Notes: generated from the letters alone by a model not told the origin. A DNA stretch of 64,000 bases from Planctomycetaceae bacterium (GCA_027487485.1 JAIYDN010000049.1:1-64000), one strand, 5' to 3'; positions 1-14,600 are shown, counted from the first letter of the stretch. Numbers and translations: made by a program.

Positions 1-2640
1 AATATCCAACACGACTCCGTTGAGGCCTTGACTGTAGTTGGATATGTTGGCAGGAGTGGTCGTTTGAGCTATCCCCGAAGATTGAAGCAGGACTCTGGCG
101 GAGTCTAACGCAGCGTTCACCGAACCTCCAACTCCAAGCTCAAATCCCGAGTTATTGTAGAACACTTGGCGGTTGAAAACCGTTGCGGTAATGTTCGCGA
201 AAGTGGTTGCGGTCGTGTTGGCAGTGTAATTACCAGCGTTAGCACCACCGAGGACTAGCCCAGTTACGTTCACTGTCTTGTTATTCCCGACACCAATATC
301 CGCAAACGTGGCGATACCATCGGACAGCGTAACCACGTCAGGACCAATCAAGCCACTCAACGACCGAGTAGCAATGGTCCCCGCAGTCGTGTTGTCAAAC
401 GGCTTGTTGTTGACTGTCACGGAGGCGACTAGTATTGCTCGGAGGATCGTGAACGCGGTTATCGTGGACTGGGCTGCGTTGTTATTCGAGGTTGCTGCCA
501 CGGAGGCACGTACGAAGTAGTTGCCTGCGTTTGTCGGGGCCGCAATTACATTCGTTCCCGCCGAATCGCTGAAGTAGGTAAAGACGATTGTAGGAGAAGG
601 CGCCGCACTACCCGACATTGTCGCCGTCGCAGCATAGGCGGATCGGTCGTAGGTTCGGTTGCCTGAAGTGATCGTCAACGTCGGGGTCGCCGCGACCGCA
701 TTGATCGTAAAGGCAACACTGCTGCTATTGGCACCATCGTTGGCGGTAATCGTCACGACTTGGTCGGCAACCACATCGGGCGGGGTATATGACCAAGACC
801 ACGTACCATCTGTATTCTTCACGACCGAGCCCAGCGATGCAGTCAACGCGACGCTGGAGTTGTTCGATTCTGGATCGAACCAAGTACCCATATTAACGAA
901 GGTCGCTTGGACATTACCGGTCAAAGTTGGATTAACGCTGGTAAGCACTACCGGTTCGTTCGCATCGGTGATACTTAAGGTGAACGATTTGGTAAGCGAT
1001 TGGCCACCCGAGTCCGTGGATCGAACTCGTACGGAGTAAGTTGGCTTGGTTTCGAAGTCCAGCACTTCACCCGCACGCAAGAACAATTGATTTCCATTCT
1101 TTACGAGAAAGCGAACGTTGTCATCGTTTCCGATCCCTTCTACAAGTTGGTAAAGGAAACCATCGCCAACATCGGGATCTATTGTTGTTAACGTTCCAAA
1201 GTAGATATCCGATGCGCTCGAAGTCGATTCATTCATAGATATCACCTCCAGAACTACGTCGATCGGTGCGTCGTTCACCGGATCGATCGTGATCGACGAG
1301 CTACTGGTTTGCAAACTCAGCGAGTTCGTAAGCAGTGTTGCAGGAATGATACTTGTACCATTCGCGTTTTCGTCAGCACGGTCCCAGGCTCGGAAGCTGA
1401 CGTTACCAGCATTTCCAAAGAAGTTAACGTTAGGATTGAATCGAATTCGGGTGGTTGCTGTCGAAGCCAATAAGAGCACCTTACCCGCAATCAACTCGGG
1501 CGCAATGGACACGAAAGATGTTCCATTGGTTGAGTATTGCCATTCACCATTAGAATTGTCCACTCCGACGATGGCAACTCCGGTTGCTGGACCATCTGCA
1601 TCTGTGATTCTTCCAGCAACCATCGCACTTACAAGCGTCCCTAAGTTGGAAACGACCGGTTCGTCTTCATCGATGCGAGGAAAGTTATAAGAACCCGCAA
1701 GTTGTGGTGCCTGATTGCTGATCACTCGGAAGATGCGAAGATAATCACCTCCGACCGTTCCGTTGCCATCGCCATCCAGCAAATTCCCAGACAGATCGCG
1801 GAGGGAGGCAGACGCGTTGCTTTGGATCGAAAATCGATAACGACCTGGCAATAGACTTGCTCCTTCGTTGAGCACGCCTAGAGTCACGACGGAGGTCAAT
1901 GCGTTATAAGAACGGGTAAGACTAACAACGAAGTCATCGCCATTGTCAAAAGTATTGTCCGCCCCAGCTGATCGCAACGAATACAAGTTGGCAATCGCAT
2001 CCACCGAGCTAATCGGTTCACTCAATTGAAGTTGTATCTGCGAGATGCTCTGTGCTGTCAGGCCTTCTGAACCAACAACATTCGGAAGCACCGATACAAT
2101 TGCAGGAGGCGTAAGGTCACTACTCGATCCGCGGAATTCGTAGGCCCCCATATCTCGGAAGCTGGCCGCCAAGTTAAATTCAACCGAATTAGCGTTGGTC
2201 AGCGAAGCAGCCCCGTCATACCCTGGGATCGTCGTGAAGGTCCGGCCGTTCCCCATGGAAATGCCAACGGTTGGTGAAAGACCCGTGTTCCCTGCACCAT
2301 AGTCAAATCGGATGCGACCGTCACTGAAAAGCACAATCGCAAAGTTGACGGCAGTGTTGTTACCAACATTGGTTCCATCCCATCGGAACTTGACTTGGCC
2401 AGCCACGCTTGTATCCACGAAGATATTGTCGGCTGGTGCGGTGTTGATGTCTGTGCGGAGATTGTCCCACAAGGCTGCTATCCGCACGGAGGACGATAGG
2501 CTGGTAGTACTATTGTTGGTGTCTCCACCATTATTACCATTTCCAAACTGCAAGAACCCGGACGACGAGACAAAGACGGTGCTGTAGCTGACTCCGAAAT
2601 AATGGAAGCTAAAGGGCAGCGTGTAGCTAGTCACGTTGCC
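1..2640 (-). other. Nidogen-like, Ig-like, cadherin-like, MBG and YDG modules at the left end of the giant protein
   Basis: From 2640 downward: a nidogen-like strand set (FSFHYFGVSYSTVFVSSSGF, about 2640-2150), an SbsA-type Ig-like domain (about 2110-1730) and a DEDEPV/DADG repeat (about 1690-1270). Then come a cadherin-like module with LDFETKPTYSVRVRSTDSGG (about 1270-950), a second Ig-like domain (about 950-690), an MBG domain with SGNRTYDRSAYAATAT and PTNAGNYFVRA (about 690-490), and a YDG domain with VNNKPFDNTTAGT and VLGGANAGNYTA (about 430-220). The last visible residues, YSQGLNGVVLDI, match a module that in planctomycetes usually lies just before a C-terminal dockerin, so the protein probably ends not far beyond the left edge. 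Confidence 0.65.
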
Positions 2641-5600
2641 GTACCCCCGCCAAGTCGGTTGGGCAACACCGGTCGCGGTGAACAAACTGGACGAAAGAAC
2701 CGTCGGCATCAGGGTAGTCCGCCCGGCATTGGTTGTGGACAAATCATCGGTTGCAGCAAAACCGTCGATATCGGTTGGCCAAACGTTCCAGCTGTCTCCG
2801 CGATCCGTTGCTGGGGAATTTTGCAATCGTTGGAAATTGTCATCCGCTCCACCGTCTCCATTGGTCGTAGTGAATCCCAAGATTCCATCCGCACCGTTGA
2901 TATCCACGAATATAGGGTCGCCACTTATGCTGTTGGTGTCGCGTGCGGAAGCGGACTTCCAATCAGCGAGATTGATCTGGTCCACACCACTCCATGATCC
3001 GATACGGGCATTCAAGTTGTCGCTACGGTGTAACAAATTGTAATTGCTTCGGAAGTTTGCAGCGGTTATCGTTCCCGCGTTGATCGCATAGCCAGACAAG
3101 ATCCAGATGATATTGTTATTGAGTTCGGCTTTGCTGGCGTTTTCCAGGCGAATGGCATCGCCTACTTGTTGGTAAACGGTATTCTGTGACAAAAGAGCCA
3201 GGTTTGAACTGCTACTGTTGGCCAGCAGGACACCTCGGTTTGTATTTGCATAGACGATATTGTTGGCAATCGTTCCACCAAAAGAAGCCTGAGCCTGGAT
3301 TCCAATGGAATTGGAATAGACACGATTTCCTATCGCTTCGGCTTGACCATCGATACTGATTCCGACGTTCATATTTCCTAAGACGCGATTGTCCCGAATG
3401 GAGGCACTACTTGCATTCATGCCATTAGAATTGTTGCGTATCACGTTATTGCGAATCGTTCCGCCGGTGGCGACTATTCCAAATTGATTCACGCCATTCT
3501 GTCCATAAACTTCGTTGTTTTCGATCAATACAAATGCATGCGCTGTAATTCCAGTGCCAGTGTTGGCATAAACTTGATTCCCGATGACCAACGACTGCTG
3601 GGATTCGATAGCACCTTGAGCACGAATACCTGTTAAGTTACCGTGGACATCATTACTGCGGATGACAGCGTTTCGCCCTACCGTGTGGATCCCGGTGTTG
3701 CCGTGATCATAGACATGATTGTTTTCGATTAGGTGATTGAAACCCGAGCCGAATCCGCCGATGAAGATGCCTGTTTCCATCGCAAACCCGAACTGCTGAT
3801 TGTCGAGTGCACTTCCACCTGGAACTCCGTAAAGTTCGTTGTTCCTTGCGATCAGTCGATCATTAGTCGGTCCAAGCTCGACCCCCGCGTATGAATTTCC
3901 GAAGATGCGGCTATTGCGAATGACCAGATCATCACTATCGGACGAGTTGCCAGCGTAGATTCCGCTGTCGGCACCTGTGATGCTAATCGAATCGAATGTC
4001 ACATTGTCTGCGTTCTGTAGTTCAAAGGCATACTGACTTGGAACCCCGTTGCTATCTTGCCGATGAAAGACGGCGGTTGCTCCCGTAGGTCCTACAATCG
4101 TCACCCCTGAGTCTTGGTTGTCGATGACGATGTTCGAGCTCAGGAAATACGTACCAGCAGCGACATGGATTCGATCTCCTGCATCGAGATTGAAGCTTTG
4201 AAGTAGGGCACTGATGTTTCGCATTGGCCTATCGGGCGTTTTTCCACCATGGGTGTCGTCACCCGTCAAGCTGACATAGTATTCGGTTCCGTTGTTGACG
4301 ATCTCGAACGCTTGATCGGAAACATCGCTTGCGCCAGACCCTTGTTCAGAGATGACACGGAACAAGCTCGTTCGTAGCGTTGGGGATGTGGCAGTCCAAA
4401 GGAACTGGCCTCGTCCCAAACCATCCACGGGGACGTTCGTGGCCAACGTAGTCCAATTGGATCCGTTGTTGCTCGATATCTGAACTGTGAATGTTGGGCT
4501 GGGGGAAGCCACCGTATCGGAGGCAGTGATCTCGATCGCACACAGTATGGCACCGTTAGCGGTCAGATTGAGAAGTCCTAGATCGAGGATTCCATTGGTG
4601 ACAGAGATCCCATTGTGCATAGTAGTCACAGCTCGGTTGGCCGCCCCGGCTGCAGAACGAATGTCGAAATTGGCTTGGACCGTTGCACCTTGCATTCGGA
4701 TATCGAATCGACGCGTTCCTATACCGATGAAGGTGTTGCTTTCGACATAGTGAAGCCGAACACTGTAGTTGCCATTTGCCAGTGGAATCGCATACCTGAG
4801 TTCGGCTCCAACCCCATCAAGCCCCTGAAAATCCTGGTAAGCAATTGTTGGCGCTGGCTGCGGAACAAGACTTGTGTCGATAGCAACTGCGTTCGTTCGC
4901 CGGCTTCCTGTCACCTGGAACAACGCAGCCGATGCAAAGGTTCCCTGCGTTCCAGCCTGTGTCATCAATTGCGCAACGGGTCGCACGGGTGTTTGACCTG
5001 CGGTCTGGAAGGTCACCGTAACTTCTTGGCCCTGTTCAAATTTTTCGAGTCCGTTCGGTGACAGAACTTGGACCGACTCCGCTTGACTGTTGGCAGCTTG
5101 TACTGTGTTACCGGTATGCCCAAGGTTGATGCGATTGCCGTTGGGGGTTGATTCAAGCATGAAGATCGCGTTGGGATTCCCACGATCGATCGTGGGTGAG
5201 CCCGGCAGGACGCCAAAATGGTCATCGGCTCCGAAATTGGCGGTTGTGTATCCAAGCACGTTGTCCACCCCATCTATGTCCGCAAAAAGAGGATCACCCG
5301 TCAAGCTATTCCGATCGGTATTCGTCGCGTACGACCAAGCGGCGAGGTCCGTGTAATTGGTGCCTTGCAGGCTAGCGATTCGTCCAGAACCTCGCAGTTG
5401 ATAAAGGTTGTAGTCACCCGATATCGAAACCGTTCCCAGTGGCAAGTTGATAGCCGAGCCAGCATCTACTGAGACGATGTTGTTCTCCAGATGGAGCGAA
5501 CCTATCGCCGCGGGACCGCTAATCGCGTCACCGCTGACTTGGTAGATCGTATTGTTGACGAGCTGAGCGGATAAGTTTTCGCCGATTCGAACGCCCGCTG

Positions 5601-8600
5601 CATTCTGGTAGAGAAGATTGTTGATAAAGGTTGGCTGGACCAATCCGCCAGAACCGCTATTGACGACTTCGATTCCAATTGGATTCGAATAGATCTTGTT
5701 CTCGGATGCCGAAGAACCCGACGTGGCTCGGATGCCGACGACGGAGTTGTTGAAGATGGTGTTACCGACGGCTGTTCCCAAGTTTGTCAGCGACATCGCA
5801 ATGGAATTACCAAAGAGCGTGTTGTTCACGAACTGGCTATTGCCCTGAACCGCGATCAAGTTGGGATGGGTCAGATTTCGGATGGTGTTTCCGGAAACGA
5901 GTACATTCAAGCCTGAACTAGAAATCCCATAGGCACCGGCGGAATCCCCTATCACGTTATTCGTTACCAGCAAAACATCCGATGCGACTGAGGATGAACC
6001 AAAGAGTACGAGGTTACCCGAGTTGTTGTCAATGAAGTTATTGTTCGCAACCATTCCACGCATTCCGCTAATGTAGACCGCCGACTGTCCGCTTCCCCCT
6101 CCTGCTGATCGAGTAAAGGTATTGCCTGTCACGTTCGAGTCATTGCCGAATAAGTACAAATGCGTCGACTGATTGCGAGTTGGTCCACCATCAAATGTGG
6201 AGTTTTCAACTCGGACCAAGTCGTTCGAGAGTGTGGCCTGGCCAGCATCCAAGAAAACGGCTTGCTGGTTGCCTGTGAAGCGTGTATTTCGAAGAGTCAG
6301 TCCGTCGCTATCCGAGTTGTAATTGGCCCAAATCGCTCGGCTTGCTCCACGCATCTCCAGGTTTTCAAAAGTGATATCGTCCGCGTTTTCTAGAATGAAC
6401 ATGTTGGACGACAGGTTGCCGCGGTCAATGGTCGTCAGGTTAACGCCAGCACCGAGAATACGAACACCCGCGTCCTGCGCCGTGATCGTAATACTGTTGG
6501 AAAGAACATGGTTCCCTGCATCGAGGTAGATGGTATCGCCAGGGTTCAAGTCGTACGTCGCGAATAACGATTCCAGGCTAGCCATGGGTTGCGACGGGCT
6601 TTTGCCTGAATTGAAGTTATTGCCAATAGCGGTAGCGAACGAATCTCCCGCTAGCGAGTTATCATTCACGTAATAGTTGAGCCCAGCGTTGACGATTTGA
6701 AATGGATGGTTCGAGATGTCGCTGATCGTCGGTGCAGATGCAGAGTGCAAGGCTCGAATCATGTAGTTTGCACTCTCTGGCTGACTACCGGGAATCGACC
6801 AAACGAACTGTCCTTTTCCTTGGGCATCCAAGGGAACATTGTTTGCAATGGTCGTCCAAAGCGATCCATCCGTCGAAAACTGCAAGTCTACCGAAGGGAC
6901 ACTTAGACCACTGCTTTGGAAACGAATCGTCACGTTCGAACCAACTTCATAGCGTTCAAAACCGTTAGGTTCGAGAACCTGAACAAGCCGTGATGGACTG
7001 GAGACGGCGTCGATCGTATTGCCGGTGCTACCCGCATTGATTCGCGAACCATTGGGCATCGGTTCGTTGGTAAACGTGAGTGTGGGGTTCCCTTGGTCGA
7101 TCGTCGGCGAAGTGGCACTAACCAAGAAGTTGTCGTCGAATCCATAGTCCATGAGATCGAAACCAGAGGACGTGCCCATATAGTTTCGAGGGACGATCTC
7201 CTTTGCAATTCCAGGTCCCGACCAACTAAACCTCGCTTGAGCGGTACCTGTTGTGTCTCGCATTTCATAGGCGATTGGATACCAACCTACCGTGAGTCCA
7301 TTGGCCACATGCGAGTACTCCGTACCGTTCGAAACCGTCCATTGGTCGATCACGATCGTATTGTTGAATGAGAATCGGACGCCATTGTCATTTTGCGCAA
7401 AGAAGCTGTAATTCCCAGCTGTCGGAATGTAGATAAAACCTTCCCAACGAACACTAAAGTTGTCGGCGTTGACTCCTGGAGCCGGCGAACCGCTGATACC
7501 AAATGTTCCGAAATGAATCTGAGGTTCGACTCGGTCGAAGATGACGGGGCCAGTTAGATCATTGGTGTTGTAGTAGCGAGCGCGGACGCCATTTCCACGC
7601 TGGAAGCCGAGCCGATTATCGACTCCATCAAGATCCACCCACTGTGGATCGGCGGCAAGGCTGTTTTCATCGTGCCCCGTAGCTAGGTACCAAGATTTCA
7701 AATCGGAAACTTGGTTTCCTACAAACGTTGCAATCGCAGCGGTGGGCCCCAGATGGAAAACATTGTAGTCACTGCTATCCACGAGCAGTCCGCTTGGATC
7801 GAGAATCGCATTGCCAGAATCGATGACAAAGATGTTGCTGTCGAGAATCAATCCCGAGTTGGTGCTGAGCGTTTCAATCGCATTTCCAGTCGGCTGGTAA
7901 ATGGTGTTATTGCGAACGGTTAACGATGCACCAAATCCAGCGGTCGAGACCGTCATGCCGGTATCGTTGCGATAAATTTCATTGTTGGCGAGCAAAGAGC
8001 CGGCCCCCGATTGCACCATGACACCTGTCAGATTGTCGTAGATTTGGTTCCCGATGTATTGGCCGCTGCCTGTCGTGTGCAAGCCGACGTGATTGTTGTA
8101 AACGCGATTGTTTTCGAAACGCCCAGTGCCCTGCAAGGCGTAGTCGCTACTATGAATCGTGTTGTTACGGACGAGTCCCGAACTGGCGATCGAGACGACC
8201 GGGTTGACTGCACCCGGATTAAGTATGTTGCGGAACGTATTGTTTTCAACCAATGTTCCTGTACTGGCTAGGATACTTGAGGCCAACGAATCTCGGAATA
8301 AATTGTTCTGTACGATAATCCGATTAGATTCCGAGGTGAACGGTAAGCTGACATCGAGGACTCCTTCATCGAAGACTTCGTTGTTGCGGAATAACGTCGC
8401 CGTCCCGGAGAGAATCATGCTCGTACTTCCTCCGCCTCCGCCACCCCCTCGGCTGAAGACATTGTCCTCGATTAGCGCACTGGACCCTTCCAATCGAAGA
8501 TTCATTCGGCGTGTTGTTTGACCACCGAAGGTCGATTGAGCAATTCGAAGGCGGTCGCTTGTGCTATCCGATGTGACTTGCGCCCCACTGCTGTACAACA

Positions 8601-11600
8601 GACTGTTGAGAATATTGACGTCGTCGCTATCGTTCGTCAGCGCGATACCAGCAGATCCACCGTTGATGACCTCCAAGTTTCGAAGTGTTACATTGTCCGC
8701 ATTGTTTAGCACAATGGCATTGCTGCTGGAGACGTTTCCTCGGTTCAAGATCGTTTTGCTTGTAGCGGTATTCGGAACGCCCAGGATCGTAACTCCGCTA
8801 TCATCATTAAGAATCGCCAAGTCACTGGTGAGCAGATAAGTTCCCGCGTCGACGTAGATCGTGTCGCCCGGTCCTAAGTCATTGCTGTTGAGGATGGACT
8901 GAATGGAGGCTTTGGGCGCGGCAGCGGAACGGCCATCGTTCAAGTCGTTACCAACCGCTGTCGTATAAACATCATTGGCCGTTGAGCTATCATTGACGTA
9001 ATATGTGGTTGTCGGGGCTGCGATGCTGAAGTTCGCATTGCTGCTGTCGACCAAACCAGAAGCGTCGTTGCGAGTGATGCGAATCGAGTAGTCGCTTGCG
9101 GGCGTTAGACTGGTAGGAACCAACCAAGAAACCTGGCCGGAACTGTCAGCAGTGGTGGAAATAACCAGCACGGGTGTTGGATTCCCTTGTCGCATCAAGT
9201 CAATCGTGTAAGTCACCCCGACTGCGTTGGTGTCGTGTGCACTCCAACGGATCGGATAGGTCTGGTTCCCTGCCCAAAGCTCGTTGCCGTTCGGGCTGAG
9301 GACGTTGACATACGTTGCGGGTGATTTGGAAGCTTGAATTGTGTTGCCAAAAGCTCCAACGTTGAGCGCGTTGCCATTCGGGGAAGGCTCGTTCGCGAAG
9401 CTATCGCCCGGTCGGCCGGCATCGATTGCAGGTGATTGGTTCGCATCATTGGACCAAACCCCCACGAGCGCTGAAGGAACTCCCATTCCACCGTTTGTGG
9501 CAACCGGACCAAAGGAGCCACCTTGGAAGCTGCCGAACGGACTTTGCAAATGGAAGTCGTCATCCCGACCATCATTGGAAGCCGATGCATAGCCAAGTAC
9601 GTTGTCGGCTCCGTCCGCATCTACGAACAAAGGATTGCCCGCTAGGCTGTTTAGATTTTTGTTTGAGACCACTTGCAACCGTGTCAGGTCACCCGCAGAC
9701 CCAGTACCCCACGAACCCGCGATGGCTCCGCCGGTAAGGTAGAACAAGTTATAATCGGTTACAATCGAACCGATGCTGTCGGAAGTCACCGTAAGGGCAG
9801 TGCCCGAGGTTCCGTTGGCCCACAGAATGTTGTTAAGCACTTGAGGATTGAAGGCGGTCGAGACTCGTAAAGCCTCGCCTGCAGACTGATGGATCGTATT
9901 GTTGATGACGGTGCCATTGTTACCATTCAGTGAGACGCCGCGAAGGGTATTGGCATAGACTAGATTGTTGCGAAGAGTGGTACTGCTTGCTTGGATGCCT
10001 GTCTGGTTGCCATAAACAACGTTGCGATCGACAGGTGTTGCGTTCGAAACGATTCCAGTATTGATCTGATTGTAGACTCGATTTTCAAGAATACCGACAG
10101 CGCTATTGGCTTGGATTCCGTTGGTGTTTCCAAAGACAACGTTTTTGCTGACGGTTACACCACCGGTGACGCTAACCCCAAGGTTATTGGTTCCAACGTG
10201 ACCATAGACGGTGTTGCCAACGACTTGCACATTTCCTGAAGCCAAGATTCCAATCTTGCTGTTCCCAAAGACGCGGTTTCCTCGGCCTTGAGACAGATCA
10301 TCGTCCCCAAAGACAAGTGGCGATCCGGACCCTGCCCCCAGGATCTGAACACCGTGCGTCGCTCCACCAATGTTGCCCGATATGGTATTGCCACGAACCA
10401 ACGCGGGACCAACATTGTTCAAGAGCAAGCCAGTCTGCGAGTTCTGCGAGATTGTGCTATCGGTGAGCGAATTGAGGCCGCCGAAAATGGCAATACCATG
10501 GGAGAGATTATTGCTGGCAGTGAGCGACTTCGCATCGAGAACGTTGGATCCTAGCTCGACGAGGAACCCTTCTTGATTGTTCTGCATGGCGCGCAGTCCA
10601 TCCAGTTGCAAGTCATTCGAAGCCTGCCGAACCCATAGACCTTTCGTACCATTGACGAGATCGAGATTGTTGATGGTCATCGCATCCGCATCATTGATCT
10701 CCATGACCGGGAACAAAATCAATGGGTTGGCAAGGGTTAGTACCGATCGCGTCGTATTCGACGTAGAGCCCAGAATCGTAAAGCCCTCGTCGTCCCCGAT
10801 AGTCCCTACATCGTTCGAGACAATGATCGGATTGATCAAAGAATAGCTACCACTGTCGATGTGCATGGTCTGTCCCGCGCCGATTGTGTAGATGCGAAGG
10901 ACGTTGTTCGGATAGGGTTTAGGAACACTGGCCAGTTTGCCCGTGTTTCGGTTGTTTCCGATGGCGGTTGTATGAACATCGTTTGTGAGAGAACCGTCGT
11001 TGACATAGAAGTTCGGCGTATTCTCAGGAACAGTGAAGGTCTCGCTACTGCGATCGAGGATCGTTCGATTGCTGGCCAGCGAAATCTGAATTCGTAGCCC
11101 ATACGTGCCAAAGTTCACGCCGCTATTGGCTGCAATCCAGCTAAATGATCCCGTATCAGGCGCAGTGGAGGTGATGTTGGTAACCAAGACCGGACCGTTC
11201 GGAGTATCCGACATTAAATCGATTCGGACCGCCTCCTCATTCACATTGCCAAACGAATCCCATCGAATATTGAGTGGTGCGGTGCGATCCCAATCTCGAT
11301 ACAGATCAGGGCTTCGGAGGACAAAGTGTGCTGGCGGGTTTTGGTCCTGCGATGTGTTTCCGTACGCTCCGGTATCGACCATGTTGGTGCTGGGCTGAAC
11401 CGTGACAAAGGCACGATCGAGGAAAGCGTCCGCAGTCGTTCCAGTGCGACGAGTTATTTGATACTCGAAACGAATTCGTCGCGTTCCCGTCGGGATGTAA
11501 GCTCGTCCGCCAATGAGTTCCCATCGGTCGCTTGGATTGCTAGAGACTACGGATCGACTCGAGATCATCCCGTTCGAAGCGTTGAGGAACGAGAGTGTCA

Positions 11601-14600
11601 TCATACCTTCGTCCGGAGCTGACTCCGCCGCGGAACGGACGCGTGCACCGAATTGGACGGACAAGTCGGAGGTGTCTAAAACAGATGCGGTATAGCCATT
11701 CGCGAGCAGATCGATTTCCTGCCGCAGAAGCGATGTGGGATTGGAATCGCCCGAAGCATATTTGGTCCCGTCAAAAGCTGCTGGTGTGGCCGTCCGAATC
11801 GCTGCGCTCGGGGTGGCAGTCCAATTCGCAAGATCATTTTCAAAGCTTGGGTTCACTAGCAAATTGGTGCTGGACGTTGGAAGTCCAAGGTCAATCAAAG
11901 GATTACCTGCATCGATGGTGGGACTCGTCCGTCGCTGACGGGCGACTTGATCCAGAATTCGATAGTCATCAGATGCTTTGTTGACAAATCGAGGCTCATT
12001 GCGAACCGGATCGATCGCGGTACGACCGATCGAATTCAAATCAAATCGATAAATATCTTCTTGCCAATCGAGGATGTCGTGGAAGTCGCGAGTGAAGTAG
12101 CCGATCTTGCCATTACCAGAGGTGTGCAAGACGTTATAGTCGCTGAAAAAGCCGATCGTACTGTCGTTGGCGACGAAGATGTTGTATCCGTTCTCGGTCC
12201 AGAATATGTTATTCTGCAGTTCCGTTCGTTGCGAGCCGCCTGTTACACGCACATGGTCGCCGACCGGCGTGTAGAACGTATTGGCAATCACCCGAACATC
12301 ATTCTTGGATGCAATGTCGATGCTCGTCGCATTGCGATAGACGACATTGTGTACGATCGTTTGATTGTTGGCGGCCTTGATGCCGATCGTGTTTCGACCG
12401 ATACGTTGAAACTCGATCCGGCCATCGAAATCGACTCCCGTTTGATTCGATTCGATCACGTTCGCTCGATCCAAATCGCTACTGACAAGCATGCCGCTAC
12501 CAACGACCCCAACTGAATTGTTGATGATTCTTTGGTTCTGCATGCGACCGGTCAATTGAACCCCGATCGCATTTCCGTCGATTCGGTTAGGAAGCGTACC
12601 GGGCTGAAAACCAAGCCCATCGACCGTCGAATTCACCGTTGCGACGATGCCGATCTCGTTGTTGCGGATGTCGTTATCGCTAAGCGAAATCGGGAATTCG
12701 TAGCGTACTCCGACGGCGGCGGTTCGGAGCACGTTGTTGCGAGCCAGCCCCGTAAAGGTCGCGTCTAGGTCTAGTCCTGTTATGCTCGCATCGACATCAT
12801 TTCGTGCGATTTCCCCTGAAGATGCCGCTGAAATACGGATTCCGGTTTGCCCATCGGCGATCGTATTGTCGATAATGCTGACCGTGGTGGCGTTGCCGAT
12901 CACAATCCCATTGATCCCGCCCAAGATCGTATTCGCACGGACGACGGTGTTGGTTGCATTTCCCGACAGGTTGACAACGTTTGCAGTATTGGACAAACGG
13001 TTGTGAGAAAGCTGATTGCCGTTTCCTCCAACGATGGAGACTCCTAGCGAAACCGTACTTTCGCGCAAAGAAAGGCTGTTGGAGTTTGTCGAAGTCACAG
13101 CCCCCGCGATATCCAAGCGTTGCAGGCGAATATTATCAGCTGCGATGGTAAGGTTGCCAATGATCTTCGAACCTGGCGTTCCAAGAATCGTTACTCCGGC
13201 ATCGCTGGCAGTGATGTTCACGTTACCAGGGAGAAGCCCGTTCACCATAATGACATCGCCACTGCCTAACGTTTGCGAGTCGAGAATTTGTTGAATCGTG
13301 TTGCCGTTGGAGGACGCTTGATAAACCGTTCCTGAGATAACAAAGTTATTGCGTCGGACCATCAGGCTCGGCTTACCGGTCGAAAGATCGACCCAACCGA
13401 TTGCCGCTCGACCGCTGCTGTCAATCGAAGCGGACAATCGATCGACTTCGCGGCCCGTGAGCGTGATTCCGCTTTCGGACGAATCCCCTGGAACCTCTTC
13501 CATGAACGTTGTTCCGTTCCAGCGTCGAGCGTAGACACGTTCTTGTCCACGCAACCAAATCAACTGCATCGCACTCCCGTTAGAAGCTAATGTCGGCTGA
13601 GCTTCGCGAGCTGATGTTTCCGTCAATGAAACCATTTGCGGAGTGCCTGTGGAATTCACGTAACGTGTAACGGCAATGTGCCCGGATTGATCCGAATGCG
13701 TTTGCCATGCGATGAAGAGATCACTTCCGACATAGGCGACGCTTGGTTGAGCATTGTGAGTCATCACACCACCCAATGCATTTGCGATGGAACCACTGAG
13801 ACCAGTTAGGCTGGCCGAGCCTTCGATCTCGTTCCAGGTTGTCCCGTTGAATTCGCGAACATAGACATGCCGTATGCCGCTGGGATTATGCAGTTGCGTC
13901 CAGGCGAGGGCAATTCGATCGTTGGCGGTGGTTACTGCAATCTCGTGTACCTTTGTACCGGCGCTCGCATTCGTGACTCCGCCACCGCTGGCGCTTCCGA
14001 TACCGATTTCATTCCATGACCCACCACTGAATATGCGAGCATACACCTGTATGTTTCCTGCGACCGTATTCTGCCAGACAACAACCGTCCCTAGACTGGT
14101 TGCCACAATCTGTGCGTGGTCCGCAGTACCGGTGTTGGAAAGACCTCCGATTGCGAGAGAGTTACCCAGCGCAACCCATGCACCCAGACCACCATTGGCG
14201 GAAGCATCATACCAAGCAAGTTGGATATCGGTCCCAGTCGCGCTACTCTCCGTCCAAGCGACGAAGATAGTACCTGCTGGGCTTACATAGACATCGGGGT
14301 TGCTGGACTGAGTGGCGGTCGAGCTTACGCCTGCACCCAGCGGTGATGGTAATTCTTGCCAGGCAACTCCGTCATGCTGGGCAACATAAATTCGCGAGCG
14401 GCCATTGTATGCTTCGCTCCATGCCATCACGACACCATCCGTGGTACTTGCGATGGAAGGTGGTGATGCGATTCCATTGCGAGCCAAACCGGCTCCGAAC
14501 GAGTTAACCGTAGCCGAGCCGGCGAGTTCCGCCCAACGACCTAAATCGCTTGGCCCAGTGGGGTAGCTAGTCCGTGTCGGCTGGTAAGCTGGCCCCGCAG

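Larger units (their letters stand above)
2600..13330 (-). repeat. Tandem parallel-beta-helix cassettes of the giant protein
   Basis: Five large modules follow one another. Each opens with a line like YYVNDxS...AxGN(D/N)xNxGxS...PGDTIYVDAGTYxL...DxGVTILG and continues with right-handed beta-helix rungs (NNTI, ENNEVYGN, GNxIYxNxxG). It closes with NSLxGDPLFVDxDGxDNxLG and SPxIDxGxP. The YYVND anchor is at 10996-11013, 8989-9003, 6661-6675 and 4270-4281, giving spacings of about 2.0, 2.3 and 2.4 kb; the first cassette (from about 13330) has a diverged opening. Such helices are typical of polysaccharide-binding or -cleaving proteins, but no lyase or hydrolase residues could be assigned. Confidence 0.75.
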
